Part shown: positions 17,519-26,274 of the stretch, in pieces
Layout of the letters: every line of letters starts with the position of its first letter
How positions within the stretch are numbered: position 1 is the first letter of the stretch
Source: Pseudobutyrivibrio sp. YE44
Lineage (GTDB): Bacteria; Bacillota; Clostridia; Lachnospirales; Lachnospiraceae
DNA length: 64,000 nucleotides
Assembly (NCBI RefSeq): GCF_900104335.1
Contig: NZ_FMXT01000004.1
Coordinates: forward strand, 165,003-229,002
Reading direction: 5' to 3'
Notes under the pieces: generated by a model
What the model was told of the DNA's origin: nothing
Database searches by the model: none
Seen by the model: only the letters and a program-made list of their open reading frames with translations
Program-made: the position numbers and the translations under genes

Positions 17519-19186
17519 TTACTCAACTGATGTTGAATCACCATATACTGCCTCAAACTTCTGAGTTCTTTCATCCATAATAGCCTGACCGCCAGATGCA
17601 AGATAATCCTCAAGGGCATTATCCCAAACCTTATCGAAATCAGATTCCTTAGCTGCAAGAGCTGTATCATAAACAACATCTCTCTTTGAACCAAGAGCCT
17701 CGCCCATACCGTTCTCAGCAAGAACTTCAGGAACCTTTACATTCTTTGCAATCTTGTTATCAGTAGCTGCAATATCAAGTGCCTTCTGAACATCCTCAGG
17801 ATCACATGATGGATAGCTGTGAGCTAATGAAAGAAGTGTAAGGTCCTCATCACCAAGTGAAAGACCATTACATGTGATTGTGTAGTCAATGTTGTTACCA
17901 GAGTTCATAATAGGGTCGCCTGTAGCTGGAATAAGCTCAATAGCGCCATCCTCAAGAACCTTATGTGTTACACCCTCATCACCAATCTGTAAGTACTTGA
18001 TGTGCTCTGGAGCAGAAATCCAATCAAGGTAAAGAAGTGATGCAAGTGGCTCATCATTTGTTGATGGGAAGAAGATCTTTCTATCACCAGCTGTTGAGTC
18101 AACATACTTAAGGTGCTTTCCTTCTGAGTTTTCGAAGCAGTCAACTGCTACATACTTAGCATCATCGCCAACGATTCTCTTAAGGTTAGCCTGGATTGAA
18201 TCATCACCACTACGGAAAGGATAATCCCAGTTGTGCTGGAAGGCACCAACATAACCAGCCTTCATCATATCATCCTCTGTAGAGTCACCAGCTGTGTAAA
18301 GTGCGAAATCCTTCCAAAGAAGACCTTCGTTGTACCACTTGTTAAGTGTCTTCATAGCTTCCTTTGTGCCCTTCTGTGTAAGCTTTCTGTCATCGAAGCC
18401 GTTGATGTAGAATTCCTTATCTGTAATCTTTGGATCCATCTCTGACTCAATAAGAAGTGCTGCTCTCCAGCCTACATCAAATGAAACTGAGAATGGAACC
18501 ATCTTGTCTGCATCCTTGCCAAGGAGCTCCTTAGCGTTGTCGCGGAATGCGCAAATGCAGTTGTAGAACTCTTCCTTTGTTGTTGGCTCTTCAAGACCAA
18601 GCTTATCAAGCCAATCCTTTCTCATGAAAGTGTTGATACGTCTGTTGTTAGCACGCTTACCTTCAATTGCCCAAAGTGTACCCTTCTCATCATCTAAATC
18701 CCAATAGATGTTTGTATCGCCAAGCCAATCCTGAAGGTTTGTAAGCTCGCTACCATACTGATCCATAAGTGGCTTTAAGTCTGTAACACCACCCATGTTA
18801 GCGTATGTCTGAATTGTTGGATATGAATATGTAAGGCAGATATCTGGAGCTCCGCCTGAAGCAAGAAGGTTGTTGATTTCTTCTGTCTCTGTCCAACGTG
18901 GAACTGATACGAATTCAACCTCTACGTTGTGATCCTCAAGCATTCCCTTCTTGATGTACTCTGTGTACATGTTGTCTGTTGGATCTGTACCACCATCGTT
19001 TCCTCTGTCGTAAACCTCAACAGTGATGTGCTTTGTCTCTGTGAACTTGCCATCTACAAGCTCTGACGAACCTGATGATGCGCCATCAGATGAGCTCTTT
19101 GAACCGCTACCAGAAGAGCTGCCACATGCTACCATGCTAAGTCCCATAGTAGCTGCAAGCACAAATGCTACAATTCTTTTTTTCAT
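17519..19186 (-). CDS. Second lipoprotein substrate-binding protein
   Basis: This 555-residue lipoprotein has signal MKKRIVAFVLAATMGLSMVACGSSSG with lipobox MVAC, a Ser/Gly-rich tether, and a large bilobed binding domain. It is of the LplA-like type and is preceded by LplB and LplC permease genes. The start at 19186 is set by GGAGGC 7 nt upstream. Unlike the first importer, this binding-protein gene comes last in its operon. It is not closely similar to the binding protein at 6139-7827, so the two importers may take different xylan fragments or lengths. It is probably under GntR control through the operator at 21218-21237. Confidence 0.9.
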   Translation of the reverse strand: MKKRIVAFVLAATMGLSMVACGSSSGSGSKSSSDGASSGSSELVDGKFTETKHITVEVYDRGNDGGTDPTDNMYTEYIKKGMLEDHNVEVEFVSVPRWTETEEINNLLASGGAPDICLTYSYPTIQTYANMGGVTDLKPLMDQYGSELTNLQDWLGDTNIYWDLDDEKGTLWAIEGKRANNRRINTFMRKDWLDKLGLEEPTTKEEFYNCICAFRDNAKELLGKDADKMVPFSVSFDVGWRAALLIESEMDPKITDKEFYINGFDDRKLTQKGTKEAMKTLNKWYNEGLLWKDFALYTAGDSTEDDMMKAGYVGAFQHNWDYPFRSGDDSIQANLKRIVGDDAKYVAVDCFENSEGKHLKYVDSTAGDRKIFFPSTNDEPLASLLYLDWISAPEHIKYLQIGDEGVTHKVLEDGAIELIPATGDPIMNSGNNIDYTITCNGLSLGDEDLTLLSLAHSYPSCDPEDVQKALDIAATDNKIAKNVKVPEVLAENGMGEALGSKRDVVYDTALAAKESDFDKVWDNALEDYLASGGQAIMDERTQKFEAVYGDSTSVE

Positions 19187-19261
19187 TAGTATGCCTCCCA
19201 ATTTTTAATTAATTAGTTCTTTATAAATTAAATAAGCTTTATGCTTAAGTAATTCCCGCCA

Positions 19262-20227
19262 TCATTCTTTAACAGCACCCAAGGTAACACCATGGATGAA
19301 GTACTTCTGTAAGAATGGATAGATACAAAGGATTGGAATCGTTGAGAACATAACGATTGCAGCCTTAAGTGATTCAGAAAGACCAGGTGTTGAGAAGCCT
19401 TCCTGTGTAGCTACCTCTACAGAGTTCATGTTGTTAAGAATGTTGTAAAGTAAAAGCTGTAATGGATAAAAATCCTTGTTCTTCATATACATCAAAGCAT
19501 CTGAATAACCGTTCCATCTTCCTACTGCATAGAACAAAGCAAGTGTTGCGATAACCGGCTTTGAAAGTGGTAAGTAAATGCTCCACAAAATTCTAAAGAA
19601 GCTTGCGCCATCGATTTCAGCTGACTCTCTAAGTGAATCTGGGATTCCATAGAAGAAGCTTCGCATGATAATCATGTTGTAAACACTTAAGCAACCTGGA
19701 ACAATAAGTACCAATGGATTATCAAGAAGGTTTAACTCCTTCATAAGCAAGTAGTTTGGAATAGTACCTGCGTTGAAGAACATTGTTATTGTAATTACTA
19801 CGTTAAAGAAGGAACGTCCCTTTAACTTGTTGAAGATTAAAGGATACGCACAAAGTACTGTCATAGTTAGTGAAAGGAAGGTACAAATCACTGTAAGGAT
19901 TACTGTCCATACAAAGGATTTGATGTACTTTGGATCTCCTAAAACTGTCATGTATGCATCAATATTGATGCCCTTTGGTAAAAGATAAACCTCTCTTCTA
20001 ACTAAGAAGTCAGAAGCTGAAAGGGAACGTGCCAAAAGGTTTATCATAGGTATTACACAGATAAGTCCGATGATTACACAGATCGCTACAAAAACTACAT
20101 CTCCTGCTTTTGTGCTATCTGATTTAACCATTCTTGTAATAGATGAATCCTCATCCTCTTTTTTCTTAGAAAGTGCAAAGCCTTTTGCGTTTAATTTTCC
20201 TCTAGTCATTGCTAATCCTCTTGCCAT
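19262..20227 (-). CDS. Carbohydrate ABC transporter permease, LplC/YtcP type (second system)
   Basis: This 321-residue membrane permease has a hydrophilic N-terminal extension, six predicted helices starting near residue 44, the EAA loop RESAEIDGASFFRILWSIYLP, and the family ending YPFLQKYFIHGVTLGAVKE. The start is the ATG at 20225-20227 with AGGAGGT just upstream; the track-length version starting 18 bases earlier would lie inside the preceding gene's end. It partners the LplB-type permease at 20239-21198 (12 nt apart) and the lipoprotein at 17519-19186. No ATPase gene accompanies it. Confidence 0.9.
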   Translation of the reverse strand: MARGLAMTRGKLNAKGFALSKKKEDEDSSITRMVKSDSTKAGDVVFVAICVIIGLICVIPMINLLARSLSASDFLVRREVYLLPKGINIDAYMTVLGDPKYIKSFVWTVILTVICTFLSLTMTVLCAYPLIFNKLKGRSFFNVVITITMFFNAGTIPNYLLMKELNLLDNPLVLIVPGCLSVYNMIIMRSFFYGIPDSLRESAEIDGASFFRILWSIYLPLSKPVIATLALFYAVGRWNGYSDALMYMKNKDFYPLQLLLYNILNNMNSVEVATQEGFSTPGLSESLKAAIVMFSTIPILCIYPFLQKYFIHGVTLGAVKE

Positions 20228-20238
20228 CTTTACACCTC

Positions 20239-21198
20239 CTACCAAATACCGCGCTCGCCAAGTCTACGTGAGAGCCAATTTGCAAAGAGAAGGAAGAATA
20301 CTCCTACTACTGACTGGAACAAACCAACTGCAGTGGTAAGTGAGAACTGCAAGCCCTTAATACCGTTTTTATAAACGAAAGTTGAAATAACTTCTGCGTT
20401 CTGCATTACAAGGTTGTTCTGTAAAGCAAATGGTCTATCAAAAGCTGAACCCAAGATATTACCCAAGGCCATAATAAGAAGAACTACAATTGTGCCCTTG
20501 ATACCAGGTAGAGTAATGTGCCACATCTTGCGGAAACGTCCTGCTCCATCAACTGAAGCTGCCTCGTATAATTCAGGAGAAATTCCTGCAATTGCTGCTA
20601 AGTAAATAATTGAGTTCCAACCAAAGCTCTGCCAAATTCCAAGGAAGATATATGTTCCTACCCATTTACCAGGATCATTAAGGAATGGTACCGCCTCGCC
20701 GCCAAGCTTTGTAATAAGCATATTTACAAGACCGTTGCTTGGTGCAAAAAGCTGAATTGCCAAACCGTAAATGATAACCCATGAAAGGAAATGTGGCATG
20801 TAAGCGATTGTCTGGATTGTCTTTTTAAACCACTTAATATTCAACTCATTAAGGATTAATGCAAAGATAATTGGAATGGGGAATCCAATTACTAAATCCA
20901 AAAGGTTAAGAGAAATTGTATTTCTCAATGCATTTAAGAAATCCCTATTGTGAAAAGCCTGAATAAAATACTGGAAGCCGTGGTTGTCGGCCCATGGCAT
21001 TTCTGAGACTTTTTGAACAATACTGTACTTCTTGAAAGCAATAAGTACGTATTTCATTGGGATGTACTTGAAAACCAGAAGATATACCATTGGCAAAAGC
21101 AATAACAAATACAATTGCCAGTATCTCTTGAAGTAGGCTTTCCAGTTTGTTTTCTCAGCCGTTGCCACTGCTGAGTTTCCTGCTGCAATAACTTTCAT
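20239..21198 (-). CDS. Carbohydrate ABC transporter permease, LplB type (second system)
   Basis: This 319-residue membrane protein has a long cytoplasmic N-terminus, six helices, and the EAA loop YEAASVDGAGRFRKMWHITLPG. It is the first gene of the second importer operon. The ATG at 21198 is preceded by GTGGAGGAC. A 20-bp near-palindrome that matches the operator upstream of the GntR gene lies 20 nt before the start codon, so the operon is probably repressed by that regulator. Confidence 0.9.
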   Translation of the reverse strand: MKVIAAGNSAVATAEKTNWKAYFKRYWQLYLLLLLPMVYLLVFKYIPMKYVLIAFKKYSIVQKVSEMPWADNHGFQYFIQAFHNRDFLNALRNTISLNLLDLVIGFPIPIIFALILNELNIKWFKKTIQTIAYMPHFLSWVIIYGLAIQLFAPSNGLVNMLITKLGGEAVPFLNDPGKWVGTYIFLGIWQSFGWNSIIYLAAIAGISPELYEAASVDGAGRFRKMWHITLPGIKGTIVVLLIMALGNILGSAFDRPFALQNNLVMQNAEVISTFVYKNGIKGLQFSLTTAVGLFQSVVGVFFLLFANWLSRRLGERGIW

Positions 21199-21217
21199 TT
21201 CTGTCCTCCACTTTTTT

Positions 21218-21237
21218 CTTGTAAACTAGTATACAAG
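21218..21237. promoter_or_regulatory. GntR-type operator upstream of the second importer operon
   Basis: The near-palindrome CTTGTA-AACTAGTA-TACAAG shares the core TTGTAWACTAGTWTACAA with the element at 22124-22156. Its location between the promoter region and the start codon of the importer operon, next to a FadR-like GntR gene, supports a repressor-binding site. The assignment is by pattern and position. Confidence 0.6.
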
Positions 21238-21270
21238 TATATTAGTTTTTAGTAGGACAAAAATCTATTC

Positions 21271-21311
21271 TAAAAAAACAACCAAAATGCCATAGACATT
21301 TTGGTTGTTTC
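21271..21311 (-). terminator. Terminator of the GntR regulator gene
   Basis: On the minus strand AACAACCAAAATG pairs with CATTTTGGTTGTT around a 7-nt loop and is followed by TTTTTTTAG. It isolates the regulator from the importer operon downstream. Confidence 0.85.
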
Positions 21312-21344
21312 AAACTAATTATTTGGTTTTCTAATACATTCTTG

Positions 21345-22025
21345 CTAAGTATTTTCGAAAAATTGCGGATAGGTTTTAATAAGCTCCTCCTGATCCACTC
21401 TGTAACGATTAAGATGCTTCTCTACAATCTCTCTTGCTTTAGCTTTATCCTTATCTTTTATTGCTTTAAGCATGATTCTATGATCATCCACAATCTTTTT
21501 ATCTTTTACAGTGAGCATTGCCAACGTACGAACCCTATCAAAATGAATCATAAGGCTTCGACGCATATGATGGATAGTCTCCTTCTTTGCAGCAACATAA
21601 ATCATTCTATGGAATTCATTATCAAGCTCAAAAATCTTCTGAGTGTTGTCCTTTTCAAGATAGAATTCCTGCAGAGCTATATTTTCTTCTAACTGCTTTA
21701 TATCATCTTCTGTGGCCAGGTCACAGGCCTCCTCAATAACAGCAATATCAAGAACCTTTCGTAAGAAAACTGCTTCCTCCACATACTGAGCATTAATCAA
21801 GGATACATAGCTTCCTCGCTGTGGATATATCTCTATAAGTGCTGCCTTATGAAGCTCCTGTATTGCCTCCCTAACTGGGGTTCGGCTAACGCCAAGAAAA
21901 GAAGATATTTCATTTTCACTAATGGCTTGGCCAGGCTCTAAAGCTGTAGACTGAATGTTTTCAGTTATTGCTCTAAGGGCGTATTCTCTGGCTGTCTCAA
22001 GTCCTAATCTTTCAATTTTTTCCAT
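21345..22025 (-). CDS. GntR-family transcriptional regulator, FCD (FadR/UxuR-like) type
   Basis: This 226-residue regulator has an N-terminal winged helix (ISENEISSFLGVSRTPVREAIQEL is the recognition region, with the family's SRTPVREA) and a C-terminal all-helical FCD ligand domain, whose metal-site residues are suggested by ELDNEFHRMI and the later DDHRIML and KHLNRY. I use the ATG at 22023-22025, with GGAG six bases upstream, rather than the TTG 21 bases before. FCD regulators usually bind organic acids such as uronates or sugar acids. Here the matching operators in front of itself and of the second importer suggest local control of xylan or glucuronoxylan use. The ligand is unknown. Confidence 0.9.
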   Translation of the reverse strand: MEKIERLGLETAREYALRAITENIQSTALEPGQAISENEISSFLGVSRTPVREAIQELHKAALIEIYPQRGSYVSLINAQYVEEAVFLRKVLDIAVIEEACDLATEDDIKQLEENIALQEFYLEKDNTQKIFELDNEFHRMIYVAAKKETIHHMRRSLMIHFDRVRTLAMLTVKDKKIVDDHRIMLKAIKDKDKAKAREIVEKHLNRYRVDQEELIKTYPQFFENT

Positions 22026-22123
22026 TGAAAACTCCAATTGACTCAAACATTGGTTAACAGTTACCTTTACTAGTTTACGTTTTGGTTGATATTTTATACT
22101 AGTTTACTAAATGATAATATCGC

Positions 22124-22156
22124 GACTAGTATACAACATATTCTTGTATACTAGTC
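22124..22156. promoter_or_regulatory. Palindromic operator upstream of the GntR gene
   Basis: GACTAGTATACAA (22124-22136) and TTGTATACTAGTC (22144-22156) are a perfect 13-bp inverted repeat separated by 7 nt. Each arm carries the ACTAGTATAC core also found at 21218-21237. Two weaker half-matches, ACTAGTTTAC, lie closer to the gene at about 22069-22078 and 22098-22107. This looks like autoregulation. Confidence 0.65.
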
Positions 22157-22221
22157 AAGTGTAAATATATTTCTTGAACTATTTTCACAAAACCGCCCTT
22201 TAAATTTTGTTATTATTTCCA

Positions 22222-22256
22222 TTAAAAAAGCCCACCTGGATTTACCAGATGAGCTA
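22222..22256 (-). terminator. Terminator of glyA
   Basis: On the minus strand AGCTCATCTGG pairs (with G-U pairs) with CCAGGTGGGCT, followed by TTTTTT. It lies 23 nt after the glyA stop codon. Confidence 0.8.
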
Positions 22257-22278
22257 ATATTATTACCTTCTTATAATC

Positions 22279-23544
22279 TTAAAGCTCCGCCTTAAACTCA
22301 GCATCTCCTGGAAGTGGATACTTGTCTGTAAGCTCTTTGATAATAGCGCGAGCCTTCTCAACACCAGCTTCCTGCTCCTTAATTACAATTGAAATTGCCT
22401 CGGCAACCTTATCGAAATCCTCTTCCTTAAGACCACGAGTAGTTGCTGCTGGAGTACCAAGACGAATACCTGAAGTTACAAATGGTGACTTTGGATCGTT
22501 TGGAATTGTGTTCTTATTTGCTGTGATGTGAGCATCATCAAGAAGCTTCTCGACAACCTTTCCTGTAAGCTCAAATGGAGTAAGGTCGATAAGCATAAGG
22601 TGATTGTCTGTACCATCAGAAACAATCTTAATACCTCTATCCTGAAGCCCCTTGCAAAGAGCCTGTGCGTTCTTTACAATCTGTTTTCCATATTCCTTAA
22701 AGGATGGATCAAGAGCCTCCTTGAAGCAAACAGCCTTACCAGCAAGTACGTGCATTAAAGGACCACCCTGAATTCCTGGGAATACAGCCTTGTTGAAGTT
22801 ATACTTCTCATTAGCTTCAGCTGTAGCCATAATCATACCACCTCTAGGACCGCGAAGAGTCTTGTGTGTTGTGGTAGTAACAATATCTGCATAAGGGACT
22901 GGGCTCTCATGTACACCTGCTGCTACAAGACCAGCAATATGAGCCATATCTACGAAAAGGACAGCTCCAACCTTATCACAAATCTCTCTAAAACGCTTGA
23001 AATCAATCTTACGGCAATATGCTGATGCACCTGCAATAATCATCTTTGGCTTGCACTCTAAAGCGATTCTCTCAACATCATCATAATCGATAACACCATT
23101 ATCGTTTACTCCATAAGGAACGATGTTGAAATAAACACCAGAGAAGTTTGCTGGTGAACCATGTGTAAGATGTCCGCCGTGATCCAGATTCATTCCCATT
23201 ACGGTGTCTCCTGGCTGAAGAACTGCAAACTGAACAGCCATGTTAGCCTGAGCTCCTGAATGTGGCTGAACATTAACATATTCACAACCAAATAATTCCT
23301 TTGCACGCTCTCTAGCAAGATCTTCTACTACATCAACCTCGCCGCAACCACCGTAATAGCGCTTTCCTGGATATCCTTCAGCATATTTGTTGGTAAGAAC
23401 CGAACCCATAGCTGACATAACAGCTGGAGAAACCCAGTTTTCTGAAGCGATAAGCTCAATATGCTCTGATTGACGATTGTATTCTTTTACAATTGCCTCT
23501 GCGATTTCTGGATCTGTGTTTTTGATGTCCTTTAATGTGTACAT
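22279..23544 (-). CDS. glyA: Serine hydroxymethyltransferase
   Basis: This 421-residue PLP enzyme converts serine and tetrahydrofolate to glycine and methylene-tetrahydrofolate in the cytoplasm. Its hallmark sequences are all present: [56 protein letters not shown], and the PLP-binding lysine (Lys228) in [14 protein letters not shown]. The length is standard. The gene is monocistronic in appearance, with its own terminator and a 96-nt gap to the upstream c-di-GMP gene. No glycine or folate riboswitch pattern is apparent in the gap. Confidence 0.96.
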   Translation of the reverse strand: MYTLKDIKNTDPEIAEAIVKEYNRQSEHIELIASENWVSPAVMSAMGSVLTNKYAEGYPGKRYYGGCGEVDVVEDLARERAKELFGCEYVNVQPHSGAQANMAVQFAVLQPGDTVMGMNLDHGGHLTHGSPANFSGVYFNIVPYGVNDNGVIDYDDVERIALECKPKMIIAGASAYCRKIDFKRFREICDKVGAVLFVDMAHIAGLVAAGVHESPVPYADIVTTTTHKTLRGPRGGMIMATAEANEKYNFNKAVFPGIQGGPLMHVLAGKAVCFKEALDPSFKEYGKQIVKNAQALCKGLQDRGIKIVSDGTDNHLMLIDLTPFELTGKVVEKLLDDAHITANKNTIPNDPKSPFVTSGIRLGTPAATTRGLKEEDFDKVAEAISIVIKEQEAGVEKARAIIKELTDKYPLPGDAEFKAEL

Positions 23545-23640
23545 TACTTTCCCTTTCTAATACTTATATCATTTAGTTCTTGTGCCAGAAAACCCAAAGA
23601 TTGTCTGGACTTTATATGTGATCCGATTCCTCGGTAGTCA

Positions 23641-26274
23641 CTAAAGATACTTTTGACCAAACTCTTCTTTTGTAAGAGGTTTGTCAAAGAAAAAGCCTTG
23701 AGCAAGATTGATAGGAAGCTGTTCTAGCATATCCATCTGCTCACTCTTTTCAACACCTTCCACGCATATATCCATGTTAAGAGAATCTGCTAAATCAGCA
23801 ATGGTCTTAACAAAGGCCTGTGAAAAATTGTTTTTAGACATATCTGAAACAAAGGATTTGTCTATCTTGATAGTGTTGATTGGCAAACTTCGAATATGAT
23901 TAAGGGCTGAATAACCAGTACCAAAATCATCAAGGGCCACTCTACAGCCAAGATTTCTAATGGCAAAGAGTGTCTTTACCGCCTTATCCATATCATCTAC
24001 GGCTAAGGACTCAGTTATTTCAAAGGTAATATTCTTTGGATTAACTGCTGTACTCTTTAGAATATTATCCAAGACATTTACAAAGGATTTATCAAGTAGC
24101 TGACGCACTGAAAGGTTGATGTTTACCTTGTATTCTGGATGGCCAAAGTCATTCCAGTGTTTGCAGCTCTTTGCTGCTTCAAAGATAACATGCTCACCTA
24201 TATCCTCAATAAGATTTAGCTGCTCTGCATCTTTTATGAAGTCATTTGGCTCTAACATGCCAAGCTCTGAGGAATCCCATCTGACCAAAGCTTCTGCTCC
24301 GCAGCAATTTGGTATTCCACCAACGAACTCCATAATAGGCTGATAGTAAACAATAAACTCTCTACAGCCTTTTTCAACTGCTCTGCGCAAAGCCTGCTCT
24401 GACTTAACCTTTTCAGCCATAATCAAATCAGACTTTTCATTGTAGTATTCAAAGCTGTTCTTACCCTTATTCTTGGCTCCATGAAGAGCAATTGTAAGAC
24501 GTGTAAGAATAGCTGATGCATCGGTAATACCAGCTGGTGCTTTAACACCGCCCATACTTATGGTGCAGTAATACTGCTGATCCTTAATGGTCCATGGATT
24601 CTCAAAGAGATTCATAATTCTCTTAACCACTAAATCAAGGCTACCATAGTTTTCATGGTCCACAAGAACTGCAAACTCATCTCCACCTACACGATAGCAT
24701 TTGCCATTTATAGCAGAGATATCATTAATACTGTGAGCAATATACTCTAACAAATCATCACCAGCCTGATAGCCTAAGCCTTCATTTACAAGGCTGAAAT
24801 TGTCTATATCAAACATCAATACGGCAAATTCCTTGCCAAGCTTTTTAGCTACGTGATATTCAAGAGATATATCTTTTTCGCAGGCCTGGCGATTTAAAAG
24901 ACCTGTAAGACCATCTTCCTGAGCCTGCTTTTCTGCCTTCTTTTGGTAATTTCTAATATCAGTGGTGTCATAGAAGGTGATAAGTCTAACCTCTCGTCCG
25001 TCCACCCATTTAATGTTGTCCAGAGAAATATCAAACCATTTACCTGAGCCGTTGGCTGAATATCCATTAAGCTCTGATATTTCATAGCGCTCGTCAAAAA
25101 TAAGCTCCTGAACTGCAACTCGGTCAATGTCGTTTTCAAATAACACGCCGAAGGTATCATTAGTGTAAAGAATCTTCTTTTGCTGAAGATCTGCAACCAC
25201 AACTCCATAGCCAGCATTCTGAAGAATTGCCTCTAAGGCAGAGTAAGAGCTAGCCAGAGAATTAGCAGTGATTTTCTTAACTAAAACATTATGAAGGATA
25301 TGCTTTATATCATTGGCAAAGCGAATATCCTCTACGCTCCACTGCCTGTCAGTTCCTACTGAGAGAAAACATAAATACATGGCTGCAGAATCATTTACAT
25401 TTATAGGAAGAAGCATAGCTCCCTTAATGTCAAATTTATCAAAGAATTTTGCGAAGTCTTCTGGAAGAGAAGCATCGCTAGAAATGGTATATGGCTTACC
25501 ATTCATAAATGGCAATTCACCAATTTCAATATTTTTAAAGCTATCTGATAGCTTGTTGTCTGTTGTGGTCCACTCGGAAATCATATCAGCAGTTTTGCCA
25601 TCAGCAGACATTTGAACAAGAGCTGTATGACTGCACTGAGTATAGTTTCCAGCCTCCTTAAGAATATCCTCAGATATCTTTGCAAAAGACTCCTCAGACT
25701 CCATATGACGAAGAATTGAAGTCATTATTTCATTCTTCTTAAGCTTGTCTTCTGTAGCAAGGCCTGCATCCTTTTCTTCAGAAAGCTTTGATTTCAATTT
25801 GAAGCTATGAAGCTTTTCCTTGAAATAAAATTTTGAAAGAGTTTCCACCAATGACACAGCCTTATCAAACTGAGAGGCTGTAGTGGTCATAATTTCAGCA
25901 GGCAACACCTTAGTCTCAGGAAGCTTAGTCTTATCAACGCCAAAGCAAACCCAGGCGCCAATGACCTCCTGCTCCTGACCACGTATTGCAACTGCCTTAC
26001 ACAAAAAATAATCCTCTGCTAAAGCATGCTCCACAATGTTTTCTGGAGCTCCATCAACAAAGGATTTAATCATTTCTTCTTGTAATGCACTGGAAAAATT
26101 AGCACACACAAATTCCTCCTCAGGCTTTGAGCCTGAGAAGGATGTTAGCTGACCTTTTGTTTTACCAATGCATGTAACATACATGTTATTGGAATGACAA
26201 AATGCATCCTGAATATTCTGCAAATCGTCATTATCAATTTCTAATTCATAACTTATTCTATAACCTGTGTCCAT
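23641..26274 (-). CDS. GGDEF-EAL c-di-GMP turnover protein with ligand-sensing N-terminus
   Basis: This 877-residue soluble protein has, in order, a PocR-like sensor region (about 10-130: DLQNIQDAFCHSNNMYVTCI), a coiled linker (150-185), a GAF-like domain (about 190-330), a PAS-like domain (345-440), a GGDEF domain with intact YRVGGDEFAVLVD, and an EAL domain with intact CGAEALVRWD, NLSVRQ, ITES, LDDFGTG, IKIDKSFV and VEGVEKSEQ. Both cyclase and phosphodiesterase sites look functional on these motifs. No transmembrane segment was seen. Its start codon lies inside the last 22 bases of ilvE, using GAGGAC as RBS, so it is translated from the ilvE transcript. The signal sensed is unknown. Confidence 0.88.
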   Translation of the reverse strand: MDTGYRISYELEIDNDDLQNIQDAFCHSNNMYVTCIGKTKGQLTSFSGSKPEEEFVCANFSSALQEEMIKSFVDGAPENIVEHALAEDYFLCKAVAIRGQEQEVIGAWVCFGVDKTKLPETKVLPAEIMTTTASQFDKAVSLVETLSKFYFKEKLHSFKLKSKLSEEKDAGLATEDKLKKNEIMTSILRHMESEESFAKISEDILKEAGNYTQCSHTALVQMSADGKTADMISEWTTTDNKLSDSFKNIEIGELPFMNGKPYTISSDASLPEDFAKFFDKFDIKGAMLLPINVNDSAAMYLCFLSVGTDRQWSVEDIRFANDIKHILHNVLVKKITANSLASSYSALEAILQNAGYGVVVADLQQKKILYTNDTFGVLFENDIDRVAVQELIFDERYEISELNGYSANGSGKWFDISLDNIKWVDGREVRLITFYDTTDIRNYQKKAEKQAQEDGLTGLLNRQACEKDISLEYHVAKKLGKEFAVLMFDIDNFSLVNEGLGYQAGDDLLEYIAHSINDISAINGKCYRVGGDEFAVLVDHENYGSLDLVVKRIMNLFENPWTIKDQQYYCTISMGGVKAPAGITDASAILTRLTIALHGAKNKGKNSFEYYNEKSDLIMAEKVKSEQALRRAVEKGCREFIVYYQPIMEFVGGIPNCCGAEALVRWDSSELGMLEPNDFIKDAEQLNLIEDIGEHVIFEAAKSCKHWNDFGHPEYKVNINLSVRQLLDKSFVNVLDNILKSTAVNPKNITFEITESLAVDDMDKAVKTLFAIRNLGCRVALDDFGTGYSALNHIRSLPINTIKIDKSFVSDMSKNNFSQAFVKTIADLADSLNMDICVEGVEKSEQMDMLEQLPINLAQGFFFDKPLTKEEFGQKYL

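Noticed and set aside
23545..23640. Glycine or folate riboswitch before glyA
   Set aside because: The 96-nt gap is too short for a tandem glycine aptamer and shows no conserved core.
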